From Desulfonatronovibrio magnus (lineage in GTDB: Bacteria > Desulfobacterota > Desulfovibrionia > Desulfovibrionales > Desulfonatronovibrionaceae), in NCBI RefSeq assembly GCF_000934755.1, contig NZ_KN882176.1, forward strand, positions 81,124-145,123: a stretch of DNA of 64,000 nt. Direction: 5' to 3'. Positions within the stretch are counted from its first letter, which is position 1, and every line of letters begins with the position of its first letter. The notes under the pieces are model-generated. The model searched no databases. It was not told the DNA's origin and saw only the letters and a program-made list of their open reading frames with translations. Below, piece after piece: positions 27,284-35,710 of the stretch. A program made the translations under genes and the position numbers.

Positions 27284-28168
27284 TTAAAATCCCCACACAG
27301 AAATGGTGGGTCTTGTATAACCCTGCTTGCTGGACATGATATCTAAGGGCAGTGATTCAAGATCATCTACCTGAGGCAGTGATTTGCGGTCCATTTCTCT
27401 GAAGTCAGTGGTTTTGATGTACATTTTGCAGCTTTTACAGACATCAACTCGGAATCCGGGAAATTCTTTCGCAGTGAAGTATTCAAACGATTCACTCTTG
27501 TTGTCGAGACAAAATGGACAGAGCATTCTTTTGAATCGGAATGATGTATGACAGAAAGAACAGTTCATGACCCGGTTACCCTGCTTGCCTTCCAGGTTTG
27601 AGATATAAGGCAGACTGCCGCATGCAGGGCAGCTGCCTGATGTCCATGTCTGGTCAGCAGGAAGAGCCAGCATAACTTTTTGGGCAACACGGGCTATGGC
27701 AGGAGTGATGGAGGACTGGGCAAGGTAGTTTAGTGTTCTGGGGCTGTCCGGAGTTTTTTGTCCAAATGATCTGAAAAAATGATCATCGGCTTTGAGGTAG
27801 CTGGTAAAGGCCTTTTCCCGCAGTTGCGGGTCACTTTCCATTTCGCGGATAATTATTTTTCGAGCCTGCTTGAGATGATCCGGGCATGATTTAAGATTGT
27901 CCATCAAGGTCGTGAAAAGCTGCAAGGCATTTTTCTGGTCATATAGAAATGAGTCGCGAGTGATAACAGGCTTTCCTGCCATGAGCTGATCTAATGGGGG
28001 CAGGTTGAGATCATCCGGCAGGTTCGGCTCAGCCTTGTCAAAAGCTTCAAGTTGCTGTTTAAAAGTGAATTCCACAAGATCCAGCATTTCTGAAGGAAGA
28101 ATGTTTTTCTTAAGCATGACGGCTTTACGTTTTGAAAAAATTTGAAGTGCTTTTTTATTTTTGTACAT
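27284..28168 (-). CDS. fdhE: Formate dehydrogenase accessory protein FdhE
   Basis: 294 residues. The rubredoxin-like C-terminal half shows four CxxC pairs: CPACG near 183, CSFC near 205, CPFC near 218 and CKSC near 243, the FdhE signature for binding iron. FdhE is needed for the maturation of respiratory formate dehydrogenases after cofactor insertion. The ATG at 28168 has AAAGGA upstream. Formate dehydrogenase structural genes are not in the window. Confidence 0.88.
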   Translation of the reverse strand: MYKNKKALQIFSKRKAVMLKKNILPSEMLDLVEFTFKQQLEAFDKAEPNLPDDLNLPPLDQLMAGKPVITRDSFLYDQKNALQLFTTLMDNLKSCPDHLKQARKIIIREMESDPQLREKAFTSYLKADDHFFRSFGQKTPDSPRTLNYLAQSSITPAIARVAQKVMLALPADQTWTSGSCPACGSLPYISNLEGKQGNRVMNCSFCHTSFRFKRMLCPFCLDNKSESFEYFTAKEFPGFRVDVCKSCKMYIKTTDFREMDRKSLPQVDDLESLPLDIMSSKQGYTRPTISVWGF

Positions 28169-28204
28169 ACATATTCCTTTTGCTTTGCAACAAATTGATT
28201 GGTG

Positions 28205-28482
28205 ATCAGTATCTTTTTCTTCTAAGTAACTATAATCGTTTTGATAATAAAATCAGACGGTTACAATTTTCATATTTTTACGATTTTTGTTTATGATTGA
28301 TGCACATTTGCCTGAAAAATTCCGTCAAAGGTGGCAGCTTTGCGCCTGGCACAGGGACTGTCCCTCGCTGTGTAAATTTTTCCATTGAAGCAAATTTCTA
28401 CCAGGAACCAATGCAGCATCAATCTGTTTTATAGTACCTCGCGGGGACTGTCCCAATTTCCAGAAAAGTGACAGACTCTTAA
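28205..28482 (-). repeat. Rep-B element, copy 2 (inverted)
   Basis: Reverse complement of the 5100-5349 block: tttgcgcctggcacagggac, ctgtccctcgctgtgtaaat, cctcgcggggactgtccc in that order on the plus strand. It abuts Rep-A at 28483. Confidence 0.85.
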
Positions 28483-28537
28483 AGTTACTCGCAGGTTCGG
28501 TCCCGGGCCGCCCGGGTGGGGAGATTACAAGTAACTT
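28483..28537 (-). repeat. Rep-A element, copy 4
   Basis: aagttactcgcaggttcgg, cccgggccgcccggg, tggggagattacaagtaact: full-length copy in the minus orientation, with both AGTTACT/AGTAACT ends and a perfect core. Confidence 0.9.
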
Positions 28538-28640
28538 CAAAAAAACTGGACCCCGGATCAAGTCCGGGGTGACGGTTAAAGCAAAGTGTAGCTCATTATC
28601 GTCATTCCGGCGAAAGCCGGAATCCAGGTTTTGATATTAA
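28538..28640 (-). repeat. Rep-F element, copy 2 (inverted)
   Basis: aaaaaactggaccccggatc, ggggtgacggttaaagc, attccggcgaaagccgga: the blocks of 9011-9125 in reverse complement. As there, it stands directly against a Rep-A copy. Confidence 0.85.
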
Positions 28641-28743
28641 GAAGCGGCTGGAGCCGCAAGAACAAAACGTCCCCAGGCTGGAGCCTGGGAACGAGGGGTT
28701 AAGTCACTCACACGTTCGGTCCCGATCCCCCGGACGAGGCGAT
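28641..28743. repeat. GGCTCCAGCC repeat followed by degenerate Rep-A (copy 5)
   Basis: gaagcggctggagccgc and ccccaggctggagcctgg (28641-28696) mirror 5409-5525. A worn Rep-A follows at 28702-28743 (gtcactcacacgttcgg, tcccgatcccccgg, acgagg). With the previous entries, 28169-28764 is repeat-derived from end to end. Confidence 0.7.
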
Positions 28744-28764
28744 TTTATGATCTTCAGCCTGAAA

Positions 28765-29535
28765 CTATCCAAGGTACCATTGCCAGATAGCCTCTCCCCA
28801 CAAAATATAGATTACCGCACCCATGGCGAGAAAAGGGCCAAAAGGAACAGGGGTTTGCATGGAGCCGGAATCTGATTTCTTAAGAAAATAAAGGGATGCT
28901 GCCAGACCACTGGCAGCTGCAGTGAAGATCAGAATGGGCAGCCCCTGCCAACCTGTGAGTGCTCCCAACATCAGCATGAGTTTAATGTCTCCAGACCCAA
29001 GACCTTCAATCTTTTTTATTATGCGGTAGGCCCTTTGCAGCAAAAGAAAAAAACCTGATCCCAGCAAGGCCCCCAAAAGTGCATCCTGCCAGGGAATTGG
29101 CAGGAAAAATGAGGCAGCCAAGGCTAACAGAGCGCCAGGCAAAGTTATGATATCAGGAAGGATAAATATTTCTAAGTCAATGAATGATGCTACGATCAGC
29201 AGCCCCATAAAAAACATGTAAATAAAGTACTCCGGACTCAAACCAAACTGCATTGCCAGCAGCAGGGACAAGAGGCCTGAAAGCGCTTCAATAATTATAT
29301 ATCTTGGGCTTATAGGGGCAGAGCATGACTTGCATTTGCCAAGCAAAATTACGTAGCTGACAATGGGAATATTTTCCCACCATGATAATTTGTATTTGCA
29401 GTGAGGACAGTGTGAGCCTGGAAAAACAATGGACTCGCCGGTGAGGTATCTGTGGACGCAGACATTATAAAAACTTCCAAGGCACAAACCCAGGATTAAA
29501 GCAGAAGTGTACCAGATATAAGCAGGGATTTCCAT
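28765..29535 (-). CDS. pilD: Prepilin peptidase / N-methyltransferase PilD
   Basis: Polytopic inner-membrane aspartic protease that cleaves type IV prepilin leaders and methylates the new N-terminus. It has 256 residues. The N-terminal cytoplasmic loop carries the zinc pairs CPHCKYKLSWWENIP and CKSC, and the two catalytic aspartates are in DLEIFILPD (about 122) and GSGDIKLMLM (about 185). I start at the ATG at 29535; a GTG 11 codons earlier is possible. It presumably serves the pilus system whose retraction ATPases are at 23042-25298. Confidence 0.92.
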   Translation of the reverse strand: MEIPAYIWYTSALILGLCLGSFYNVCVHRYLTGESIVFPGSHCPHCKYKLSWWENIPIVSYVILLGKCKSCSAPISPRYIIIEALSGLLSLLLAMQFGLSPEYFIYMFFMGLLIVASFIDLEIFILPDIITLPGALLALAASFFLPIPWQDALLGALLGSGFFLLLQRAYRIIKKIEGLGSGDIKLMLMLGALTGWQGLPILIFTAAASGLAASLYFLKKSDSGSMQTPVPFGPFLAMGAVIYILWGEAIWQWYLG

Positions 29536-30009
29536 ACTACTCTCGTTGGTTATCAGGTAAAAGGGCACCCGTTCTCTAAGCTTGAGAAAGTGAAGTCTGT
29601 TGAGTCGTGCTGCTGAACTGTACTTGTTAGCCGGGGAAAGGGTATCAAGTCAATACCTGCATTCCTGGTTTCGCTGCAATATTCCAGCTTAATTCTTCCT
29701 GTGTCTTTGTGGGGGGACATGGTCGGCCACACGTAAAACAACTGAACAAACAAAGCAGAATACAGGAATTTCGCCGCTTGAGTAAATTTTTATGAGTGGT
29801 TGAAAATGTGCGATTAAGGATAGAAGACAGCTCCCCGCCAGGGGAGTAATTTTTGCTTGATTTCCATGGCAATACTGTTTAACAATAATATTTTTATTTA
29901 TTTACAGGATTGCCTGATGCAATCTGATCCGTTGGCATTTCAGAATATTTTTTTCCGGTTGCATTTGCAATCAGCCCTTTACGGCTTTACAACAGATTCT
30001 CCCGGCATA
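29536..30009. other. Non-coding region upstream of pilD
   Basis: I see no gene here. Short ORFs on the minus strand lack ribosome sites. A hairpin ctcccc/ggggag (29831-29846) is the only marked structure. Confidence 0.5.
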
Positions 30010-30069
30010 TTTTTCTCTAATGCGGGCTGTGCCCACAACCCAAAAAAAGATATTTTAACCGCCCGTTCG

Positions 30070-30125
30070 CCCCTGTTGAATGGCTGCGCCTACACTTCGT
30101 GTATTTAAATGGTTATCAGGGTAAA
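30070..30125 (+). mobile_element. Mini-P element (56 bp) in Rep-C
   Basis: Inserted between cgttcg and aagactc. It begins CCCCTGTTGAAT; inner hairpins are GGC-TGC-GCC and ACAC-TTC-GTGT; the outer stem is TTGAAT/ATTTAA with one G-T pair. A closely similar element at 52264-52310 occupies the same target motif. Confidence 0.75.
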
Positions 30126-30142
30126 AAGACTCACTCAAGACG

Positions 30143-30196
30143 CCCAGTTAAACCCTGCTGCGCAGGAACGCTTTCAGCGTTGTTAAACCGGGCAGG
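30143..30196 (+). mobile_element. Mini-P element (54 bp) in Rep-C
   Basis: Inserted between gacg and caaaggg. Ends CCCAG and GGGCAGG; outer arms GTTAAAC and GTTAAAC pair with one mismatch; inner hairpins CCTGC-TGC-GCAGG and AACGCT-TTC-AGCGTT. Confidence 0.8.
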
Positions 30197-30240
30197 CAAA
30201 GGGCGCAAAGGAAGAAAGAAGTTTTTCCATTTGCCGGGGA

Positions 30241-30290
30241 ACCCAGTTAAACCCGTCTGCGACGGAGACTACTCCTGTTTAACAAGGCAG
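30241..30290 (+). mobile_element. Mini-P element (50 bp) in Rep-C
   Basis: Inserted between gggga and gcggcaaatg, splitting the loop of the parent hairpin. CCCAG start; outer stem GTTAAAC/GTTTAAC perfect; inner hairpins CCGTC-TGC-GACGG and GGAG-ACTA-CTCC; AAGGCAGG end. Confidence 0.8.
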
Positions 30291-30439
30291 GCGGCAAATG
30301 AAAAGGCAGCCTTTTTGAAAACCGATGCCCGATTTTCAAAAAAATATCTTCTTTATTGTCTTTAACTTTATTTGTTATCTGTTATTTGTTAATTGTTATC
30401 AGGGTAAGGTATTGAATTCAGGCTTTTATTCTTTAACAA

Positions 30440-30584
30440 TTAACTGATAACTAATAACTGATAACTAATAACTAATAACTAATAACTAATAACTAATAAC
30501 TAATAACTGATAACTAATAACTGATAACTAATAACTGATAACTAATAACTGATAACTAATAACTGATAACTAATAACTGATAAC
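30440..30584. repeat. ATAACTR 7-bp tandem array (about 20 units)
   Basis: Runs of ataacta and ataactg, first irregular, then strictly alternating in the right half, which gives a 14-bp higher-order period. Short stretches of the same unit occur at 15501, 25330, 35106, 54201 and 54372. It lies about 100 bases before the PaaK-like gene; no promoter stands out in between. Confidence 0.92.
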
Positions 30585-30683
30585 AATTTATTGTTTTTTA
30601 TGACAGGGTTCCAAGAGTAAGTTACCAATCAGCAGATACGTCACACTGTATTTTTCGCAATCCTGATAAGGAGGACCAGCATA

Positions 30684-31949
30684 ATGACCCGAAAGGACCG
30701 TACCGAGGGTATTTTGACCCGAAAGGAAGTTCTTGATCATTCCGAAAGGAAAAAGTTTTACCAGATACAGCTTAAAGACCTTTTAACCTATGCCTATCGA
30801 TATTCTGAAGATGTAAAGAAGCGCTTTGATCGAGCCCAGTTCAATGTTGACAAATTCAAAACTCTTACCGACCTCAAGCATATTCCCATTCTTAAGAAGA
30901 AAGAACTGATTTTTTTGCAGTCCATGGGACCGCGCCTTGGAGGTCTGCTTACCAAAGACCTTGGAGAGCTTAGACGCATATTCCTGTCTCCAGGTCCTAT
31001 TTTTGACCCTGAAGATAAAAGTGATGACTATTGGGGCTGGACAGAAGGTTTTTATGCTTCAGGATTCAGAACAGGCGATATTGTTCAGGTTACTTTCAAC
31101 TATCACCTGACCCCTGCAGGTCTCATGTTTGAAGAACCTTTGCGCAACATTGCATGTTCAGTTGTGCCCTCAGGCCCCGGCAATACCAATACCCAGCTTG
31201 AAATTATGCAAAAGCTCAGAGTGACCGGGTTTGTGGGCACACCGAGTTATCTCATGCATCTGGCACAAAAGGGTGAAGAAAAAGGCCTTAACCTGCGTAA
31301 AGATCTTTTCCTGGAAGTTGCCTTTGTTACCGGAGAAAAATTTTCAGAAAAAATGCGATCTACTCTTGAGAAAAAGTTTGATCTGATTATGCGTCAGGGG
31401 TACGGTACAGCTGATGTAGGCTGTATAGGTTATGAGTGTTTTCATAAAAATGGCTTGCATGTGGCCAACCGGGCTTACGTGGAGATATGCCATCCTGACA
31501 CCGGCATTTCCCTTAAGGAAGGAGAAGTTGGGGAAATAGTGGTTACCACTTTTAACAAAACTTATCCGCTCATCAGGCTGGCCACGGGTGATTTGTCATA
31601 CATCGATTATACCCCCTGCACATGCGGCAGAACATCTCCGCGTCTTGGCAATATTGTTGGGCGTGTGGATACCACTGCTCGAATCAAGGGCATGTTTGTC
31701 TATCCGCATCAGGTGGAGCAGGTCATGAGTGTTTTTGAAGAAATTAAGAGGTGGCAGATTGAGGTTACCAATCCTGGCGGCATTGATGAAATGATTCTTT
31801 ATGTGGAGGCTTCAACCTTTAAGCGAGATGCTGAGCTTCTTCACTCTTTTAGAGAAAAAATCAAAATCAGACCTGTACTCAAGGTTCTGGCTCCAGGCAG
31901 TTTGCCCCCGCAGATAAGACCCATTGAAGATAAACGGACCTGGGAATGA
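30684..31949 (+). CDS. PaaK-family adenylate-forming (phenylacetate-CoA ligase-like) enzyme
   Basis: 421-residue AMP-binding protein of the PaaK branch. An N-terminal adenylation lobe is followed by the conserved VTGEKFSEKMR (about 217), YGTADVGCIGYEC (about 240), GEVGEIVVTTF (about 285) and the C-terminal lobe CTCGRTSPRLGNIVGRVDT (about 311). Related enzymes activate aryl-acetates or other acids as CoA thioesters; the substrate here is not evident. Strong ribosome site AAGGAGG. Overlaps the ChaN-like gene by four bases. Confidence 0.85.
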   Translation: MTRKDRTEGILTRKEVLDHSERKKFYQIQLKDLLTYAYRYSEDVKKRFDRAQFNVDKFKTLTDLKHIPILKKKELIFLQSMGPRLGGLLTKDLGELRRIFLSPGPIFDPEDKSDDYWGWTEGFYASGFRTGDIVQVTFNYHLTPAGLMFEEPLRNIACSVVPSGPGNTNTQLEIMQKLRVTGFVGTPSYLMHLAQKGEEKGLNLRKDLFLEVAFVTGEKFSEKMRSTLEKKFDLIMRQGYGTADVGCIGYECFHKNGLHVANRAYVEICHPDTGISLKEGEVGEIVVTTFNKTYPLIRLATGDLSYIDYTPCTCGRTSPRLGNIVGRVDTTARIKGMFVYPHQVEQVMSVFEEIKRWQIEVTNPGGIDEMILYVEASTFKRDAELLHSFREKIKIRPVLKVLAPGSLPPQIRPIEDKRTWE

Positions 31950-33100
31950 TCCTTAAATCATTACTGCTGATTTGGGCTGCATTATTTATATTGCTGTCAG
32001 GATGCTCCATTAAGCACCCGTCAACTGCTCCTCACGGGGAGCTGTTGCCGGGTGCTTTTATTTCAGAAACCGGTGCCTTGCTGGATAAAAGCCAGGTGAT
32101 CAAGCATTTTATGGCTCAGGATTTTGTTTTAATAGGCGAGTCCCACAATATGCTCTGTGACCATGAAACCCAGGCAAAACTGATTGATAATCTTGCCATG
32201 TCCGGTCATAGTTTTATTGTGGGTATGGAGATGGTCAGTGTGGAACGACAAGGCATTCTTGACGACTTCAATGCCGGACTGATCAATCTTGATAAGCTGC
32301 AGGAGAATTTGGAGTGGGACCAGAGATGGGGTTTTGATTTTTTCCTGTATGAGCCGATTTTTCGAAAGTGCCAGGAGCATGGTATTGAAATAAAAGCCCT
32401 CAATGTGCCCTCCCAAGTGACCAGAAAAATCAGTCGAGAAGGCATATACAGCCTTGAAAAGACGGATTTTCTTTTCATGCCTGACACTATCATATATCCA
32501 CCGCCTGGACAGATGACAATCCTAGAAAAACAGTTTGATATTCACAGGCAGTTCATGCCTTCCCAACTGGATTATGAAACTGGTCTGGACAAGTTTATCC
32601 TTGCGCAGTCAGTTTGGGATTCCATGATGGCATTTCAGGCAGTTGAAATTAAAAATAAAACTGGCATGCCTGTGGTTATTCTTGCCGGAAATGAGCATGT
32701 AATTAAAGGCAGGGGCATTGAGCATAGAATTCGAATACTTATGCCCCATGCAAGAATATCCAGAATTGTCCCAGTAAGATCAGTTCAAGATATTGCAGGA
32801 GCAGATCCTTTCAATTATTATTGTCCTGCGGTTCAGGAAAGAATGAGGCTGGGAATTGTAGCTTCTGTTGATGATGGATCAGTGGTGGTAATGGCAGTGG
32901 TTGATGGAAGCCTTGCAGAGGCTTCCGGCCTTGAACAGGGTGATGTAATTTTAGCAGCTTCGGGATTGCAGGTAGACTCCATGACTGATCTGCACGATGC
33001 TGCTGTAAAGTCTTTCAGTAGTGGCGAACCTCTTGAGCTCGAGGTACTTCGTGGCGAAGAGGTTTTGATAATTAGTATTTCCACAAATGATAACAGTTGA
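31946..33100 (+). CDS. ChaN-family lipoprotein with C-terminal PDZ domain
   Basis: 384 residues. Lipoprotein signal with lipobox LLSGC (Cys20). A ChaN/TIKI-like domain (about 50-285) contains FVLIGESHNMLCDHETQ and, at the end, VVILAGNEHVIKG; ChaN binds haem or iron at the outer membrane in other bacteria. A PDZ domain (about 305-380, GIVASVDDGS to LEVLRGEEVL) is fused behind it and may bind exposed C-termini. The start codon lies in the stop of the ligase gene (ATGA), so they are coupled. Confidence 0.8.
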   Translation: MILKSLLLIWAALFILLSGCSIKHPSTAPHGELLPGAFISETGALLDKSQVIKHFMAQDFVLIGESHNMLCDHETQAKLIDNLAMSGHSFIVGMEMVSVERQGILDDFNAGLINLDKLQENLEWDQRWGFDFFLYEPIFRKCQEHGIEIKALNVPSQVTRKISREGIYSLEKTDFLFMPDTIIYPPPGQMTILEKQFDIHRQFMPSQLDYETGLDKFILAQSVWDSMMAFQAVEIKNKTGMPVVILAGNEHVIKGRGIEHRIRILMPHARISRIVPVRSVQDIAGADPFNYYCPAVQERMRLGIVASVDDGSVVVMAVVDGSLAEASGLEQGDVILAASGLQVDSMTDLHDAAVKSFSSGEPLELEVLRGEEVLIISISTNDNS

Positions 33101-33121
33101 TTACTGCAAGCAGGAGTGTAT

Positions 33122-33970
33122 ATGCCGGAACTGCCTGAAGTCGAAACCATAGCAAGAGGCCTTAAGCCTTTAATCCTTGGAAAAAAAATCATTCAGACTT
33201 CAATTTTATATTCAGGCATACTACATACGGACAGAAATGATTTTCAGACCAATCTTCCCGGCAGCATGGTTACAGATGTCAGGCGTCGGGCCAAGCTTTT
33301 GATCATCGACCTGGATCAAGCTCGTCATCTAATTTTTCACCTCAAAATGACCGGCAAAGTCTGGATTCCACCTGCGGAATCACAGCCGGACAAGCATACT
33401 CACCTTTTATTCACTTTTGAAGACGGCACCAGAATGTTTTTTCAAGATCAGCGAAAGTTCGGATACTGTGCTCTTTTCGACAGTCCTGGTCTTGAATCCT
33501 GGAAGTTTTTTGCAGGGCTTGGTCCTGAGCCCCTGCTAATATCTGAACAAGAATTTGTAGGTCTCTTCACACCTAAGAAGGCCCGGATCAAAGCTCTGCT
33601 CCTGGATCAGAAACATATTGCCGGCATAGGCAATATTTATGCAGACGAGTCACTCTTCATGGCTGGGATACACCCTGAGACTCCGGCAAATCAGGTCTCA
33701 CTTAAAAGGTTGCGAAAATTATACTTCAGCCTTAAGGAAGTTTTGAGCAGCTCAATACAAGCAGGTGGCAGCTCATTTCGCAACTACCGTGATGCTCAGG
33801 GATATTCAGGGATGTTTCAGGAAAATTTTCTGGTATATGGCAAAAAAGGTCATTGTTGTCCCAAGTGTGATTCCACTCTTGAATCAAGAAAAGTAGCAGG
33901 GAGGTCTTCATGCGTCTGCCCATCATGTCAGTTACTTCACCCGGACTTGGAAGGATCAGAACATGAGTAA
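33122..33970 (+). CDS. mutM: Formamidopyrimidine-DNA glycosylase MutM
   Basis: Base-excision repair enzyme removing 8-oxoguanine, with AP-lyase activity. It has 282 residues starting MPELPEVET, where Pro2 is the catalytic nucleophile after Met removal and Glu3 assists. The helix-two-turn-helix Lys/Asn region KHIAGIGNIYADE (about 161) and the C-terminal zinc finger CPKC...CVCPSCQ (about 248-275) are intact. The GTG two codons earlier is excluded because it would bury Pro2; AGGAG precedes the ATG at 33122. Confidence 0.95.
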   Translation: MPELPEVETIARGLKPLILGKKIIQTSILYSGILHTDRNDFQTNLPGSMVTDVRRRAKLLIIDLDQARHLIFHLKMTGKVWIPPAESQPDKHTHLLFTFEDGTRMFFQDQRKFGYCALFDSPGLESWKFFAGLGPEPLLISEQEFVGLFTPKKARIKALLLDQKHIAGIGNIYADESLFMAGIHPETPANQVSLKRLRKLYFSLKEVLSSSIQAGGSSFRNYRDAQGYSGMFQENFLVYGKKGHCCPKCDSTLESRKVAGRSSCVCPSCQLLHPDLEGSEHE

Positions 33971-35063
33971 TAATAAAGTATGTAATCCATTAAGCTACGA
34001 AGAGCTGTCCAAAACCATTAACCGTCTGGGCATCAAAGATGAATCAGAGTGGCTGAGTATAATTCTCTTTGTGCGCAATCTTGTTTCCAGAATGGATATC
34101 ATTACTCTTGAGCAGAAATACAAGCTGCAGAAAATGGTATTGCAGGCCTTTGAGGAAAAAGATTTTTCTGAAGCTAACCTGGAAGCCATTATCAAAAAAA
34201 TTCAGCAGTGTTTTACTGAAAATATAAAGAATGATATTAATCTTGTGGAGCAGAAGCTCAATAACGAACAGGAATTTACTGAAACCCTCATAAATCAGAT
34301 TCAGGTTCTTGTAGGTGAGTTCAAAAAAAGCGTGAATCGTCAAAGCTCAGAGCTTAATAATTTCAGTGAAAAGACAATAAGTGATATAGAATTGCAGAAG
34401 GATCCAAGTCATATAATCGGTTATATCAAGGGTACCATCAGGAAGATTGTGCTTGAGGCCAGGAAAGAGGCTGTAAGCTGGGAGAATCGTGCCAGGAATT
34501 TGGAAAATATTGCCAAATACGATAACCTGCTGAAAAATCTATACAACAGAAACTATTTTGATGAATATCTCAGCAATGCCGTGGATTCGCATCATTTAAA
34601 TGATATACCATTGTCCTTGCTTATGATTGATGTTGATCACTTTAAAAATATCAATGATGAGTGGGGACATCTCATTGGGGATGATGTGCTGAAAGCTCTG
34701 GCCAAGATCATCAGAAAGCACGCGGACATGCATAATGGAGTTCCCTGTAGATACGGCGGGGAAGAGCTTTGTATCATTTTTGACAATACATACGAACAAG
34801 ACGCTCGGTCCAGGGCTGAAGAACTTAGAAAAGACGTGGAAATGTATAATTTTGTGCCACGAAAAAAATCCGGTCAGCTCGGAGAAGCCATTCGTTTCAC
34901 CATTAGTATCGGAGTGGCCCAGCTCAGATCCGAGTACGACTCCAGCGACCTCATAAGCGCTGCAGACAAGGCTCTTTATATGGCCAAAAACAGTGGCCGA
35001 AACAGAGTTAAGGCTATTTCCAGCGCCAACCCAGAATCAGAGGTCAGCAAAAGCGATTCTTAG
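33963..35063 (+). CDS. GGDEF diguanylate cyclase
   Basis: 366-residue cytoplasmic protein. The N-terminal 190 residues are helical and Glu/Lys-rich (resembling DgcC/YfiN-type N-domains of unknown ligand), then a GGDEF domain (about 195-350). The active-site motif reads RYGGEELCIIF near 263, GGEEL in place of GGDEF, a variant found in active cyclases. The RxxD inhibitory site five residues upstream is absent, so product inhibition at that site is not expected. Overlaps mutM by eight bases. Confidence 0.88.
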   Translation: MSNNKVCNPLSYEELSKTINRLGIKDESEWLSIILFVRNLVSRMDIITLEQKYKLQKMVLQAFEEKDFSEANLEAIIKKIQQCFTENIKNDINLVEQKLNNEQEFTETLINQIQVLVGEFKKSVNRQSSELNNFSEKTISDIELQKDPSHIIGYIKGTIRKIVLEARKEAVSWENRARNLENIAKYDNLLKNLYNRNYFDEYLSNAVDSHHLNDIPLSLLMIDVDHFKNINDEWGHLIGDDVLKALAKIIRKHADMHNGVPCRYGGEELCIIFDNTYEQDARSRAEELRKDVEMYNFVPRKKSGQLGEAIRFTISIGVAQLRSEYDSSDLISAADKALYMAKNSGRNRVKAISSANPESEVSKSDS

Positions 35064-35237
35064 TAACTTACCGCGTCAATCCTGTAGCAAAAAACAAGAA
35101 ATTGTTATCAGTTAATAGTTAAATGTTGAAGAACAAAGGCTGAATTCACTGCCTTCCCCTGATAACAATTAACAGATAACTGGGATGTGGGCACAGCCCG
35201 CGTTAGCCTGTGTATTGATAGTACTCTCCAAACAAGG

Positions 35238-35489
35238 CTACCTTTTCTTCAAAATGGCCTTGGCTACATTAATATCATATAGTTTTGCCGGATTTTCGCC
35301 TTTCTTGTCATACATACCTGCTGCCCGGTTGATGATGTCCATATCTAACCAGCCATGCCTTTCCCATATTTGGGGATGGTCCTGACTCCACAGTCTGAAC
35401 TCAATCACTCCGTCGTTATCTCGAACATACATTCTTTCTCTTTTATGATTAGGGTTGGGATAGTAATAATCACCTTGAGGAACTTTCAA
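35238..35489 (-). CDS. Small conserved-looking protein of unknown function
   Basis: 83 residues, basic and aromatic-rich (GDYYYPNPNHKRERMY), no signal peptide or membrane helix. It starts at a TTG codon with GGAG seven bases upstream. The composition and length look like a real small protein. I do not recognise a named family. The region 35064-35237 before it holds repeat pieces (ttatcagttaatagtta, gtgggcacagcccgc). Confidence 0.55.
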   Translation of the reverse strand: MKVPQGDYYYPNPNHKRERMYVRDNDGVIEFRLWSQDHPQIWERHGWLDMDIINRAAGMYDKKGENPAKLYDINVAKAILKKR

Positions 35490-35710
35490 CTTATTTCTCC
35501 GTTTTGTTTATTGTTACAGCGAACTTCGATAACAGGCATCTGTTTGGTGTTTTGCATGTGGCATGAGGAAGAAATCATGCCGCGGGGAATCCGCAGGGGA
35601 TAAAAGAGGCAATCCCAGGGGCTAATGTGGTAATGTACAAGCTTCCATCCTTCAGCCTTCATCCTTACGATCATTGTTTCAGTTGAGCTGTGGCAGAGTC
35701 TGAATTAGTT

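Larger units (their letters stand above)
30010..30370. repeat. Rep-C element, copy with three insertions
   Basis: Aligns with the reverse complement of 22815-23035, from aatgcgggctgtgcccacaa through aaccgcccgttcg and tgccggggaa to atcttctttattgtc. Three extra segments, 30070-30125, 30143-30196 and 30241-30290, interrupt it at sites that are continuous in the other copy. Removing them restores collinearity. Confidence 0.9.

Noticed and set aside
28483-28537. Rep-A as a tRNA-derived element (GGTTCG next to a GC stem resembles a T-arm)
   Set aside because: The resemblance is limited to six bases; no acceptor or anticodon arm, and the core is better described as a simple palindrome.
30440-30584. 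Possible CRISPR array
   Set aside because: The unit is seven bases with no spacers of unique sequence, and there are no cas genes.
35486-35674. 62-codon frame ending on the start of the 35238-35489 gene with a TTGA overlap
   Set aside because: It runs through ttcagcc heptamer debris and has no ribosome site; the overlap is probably chance.
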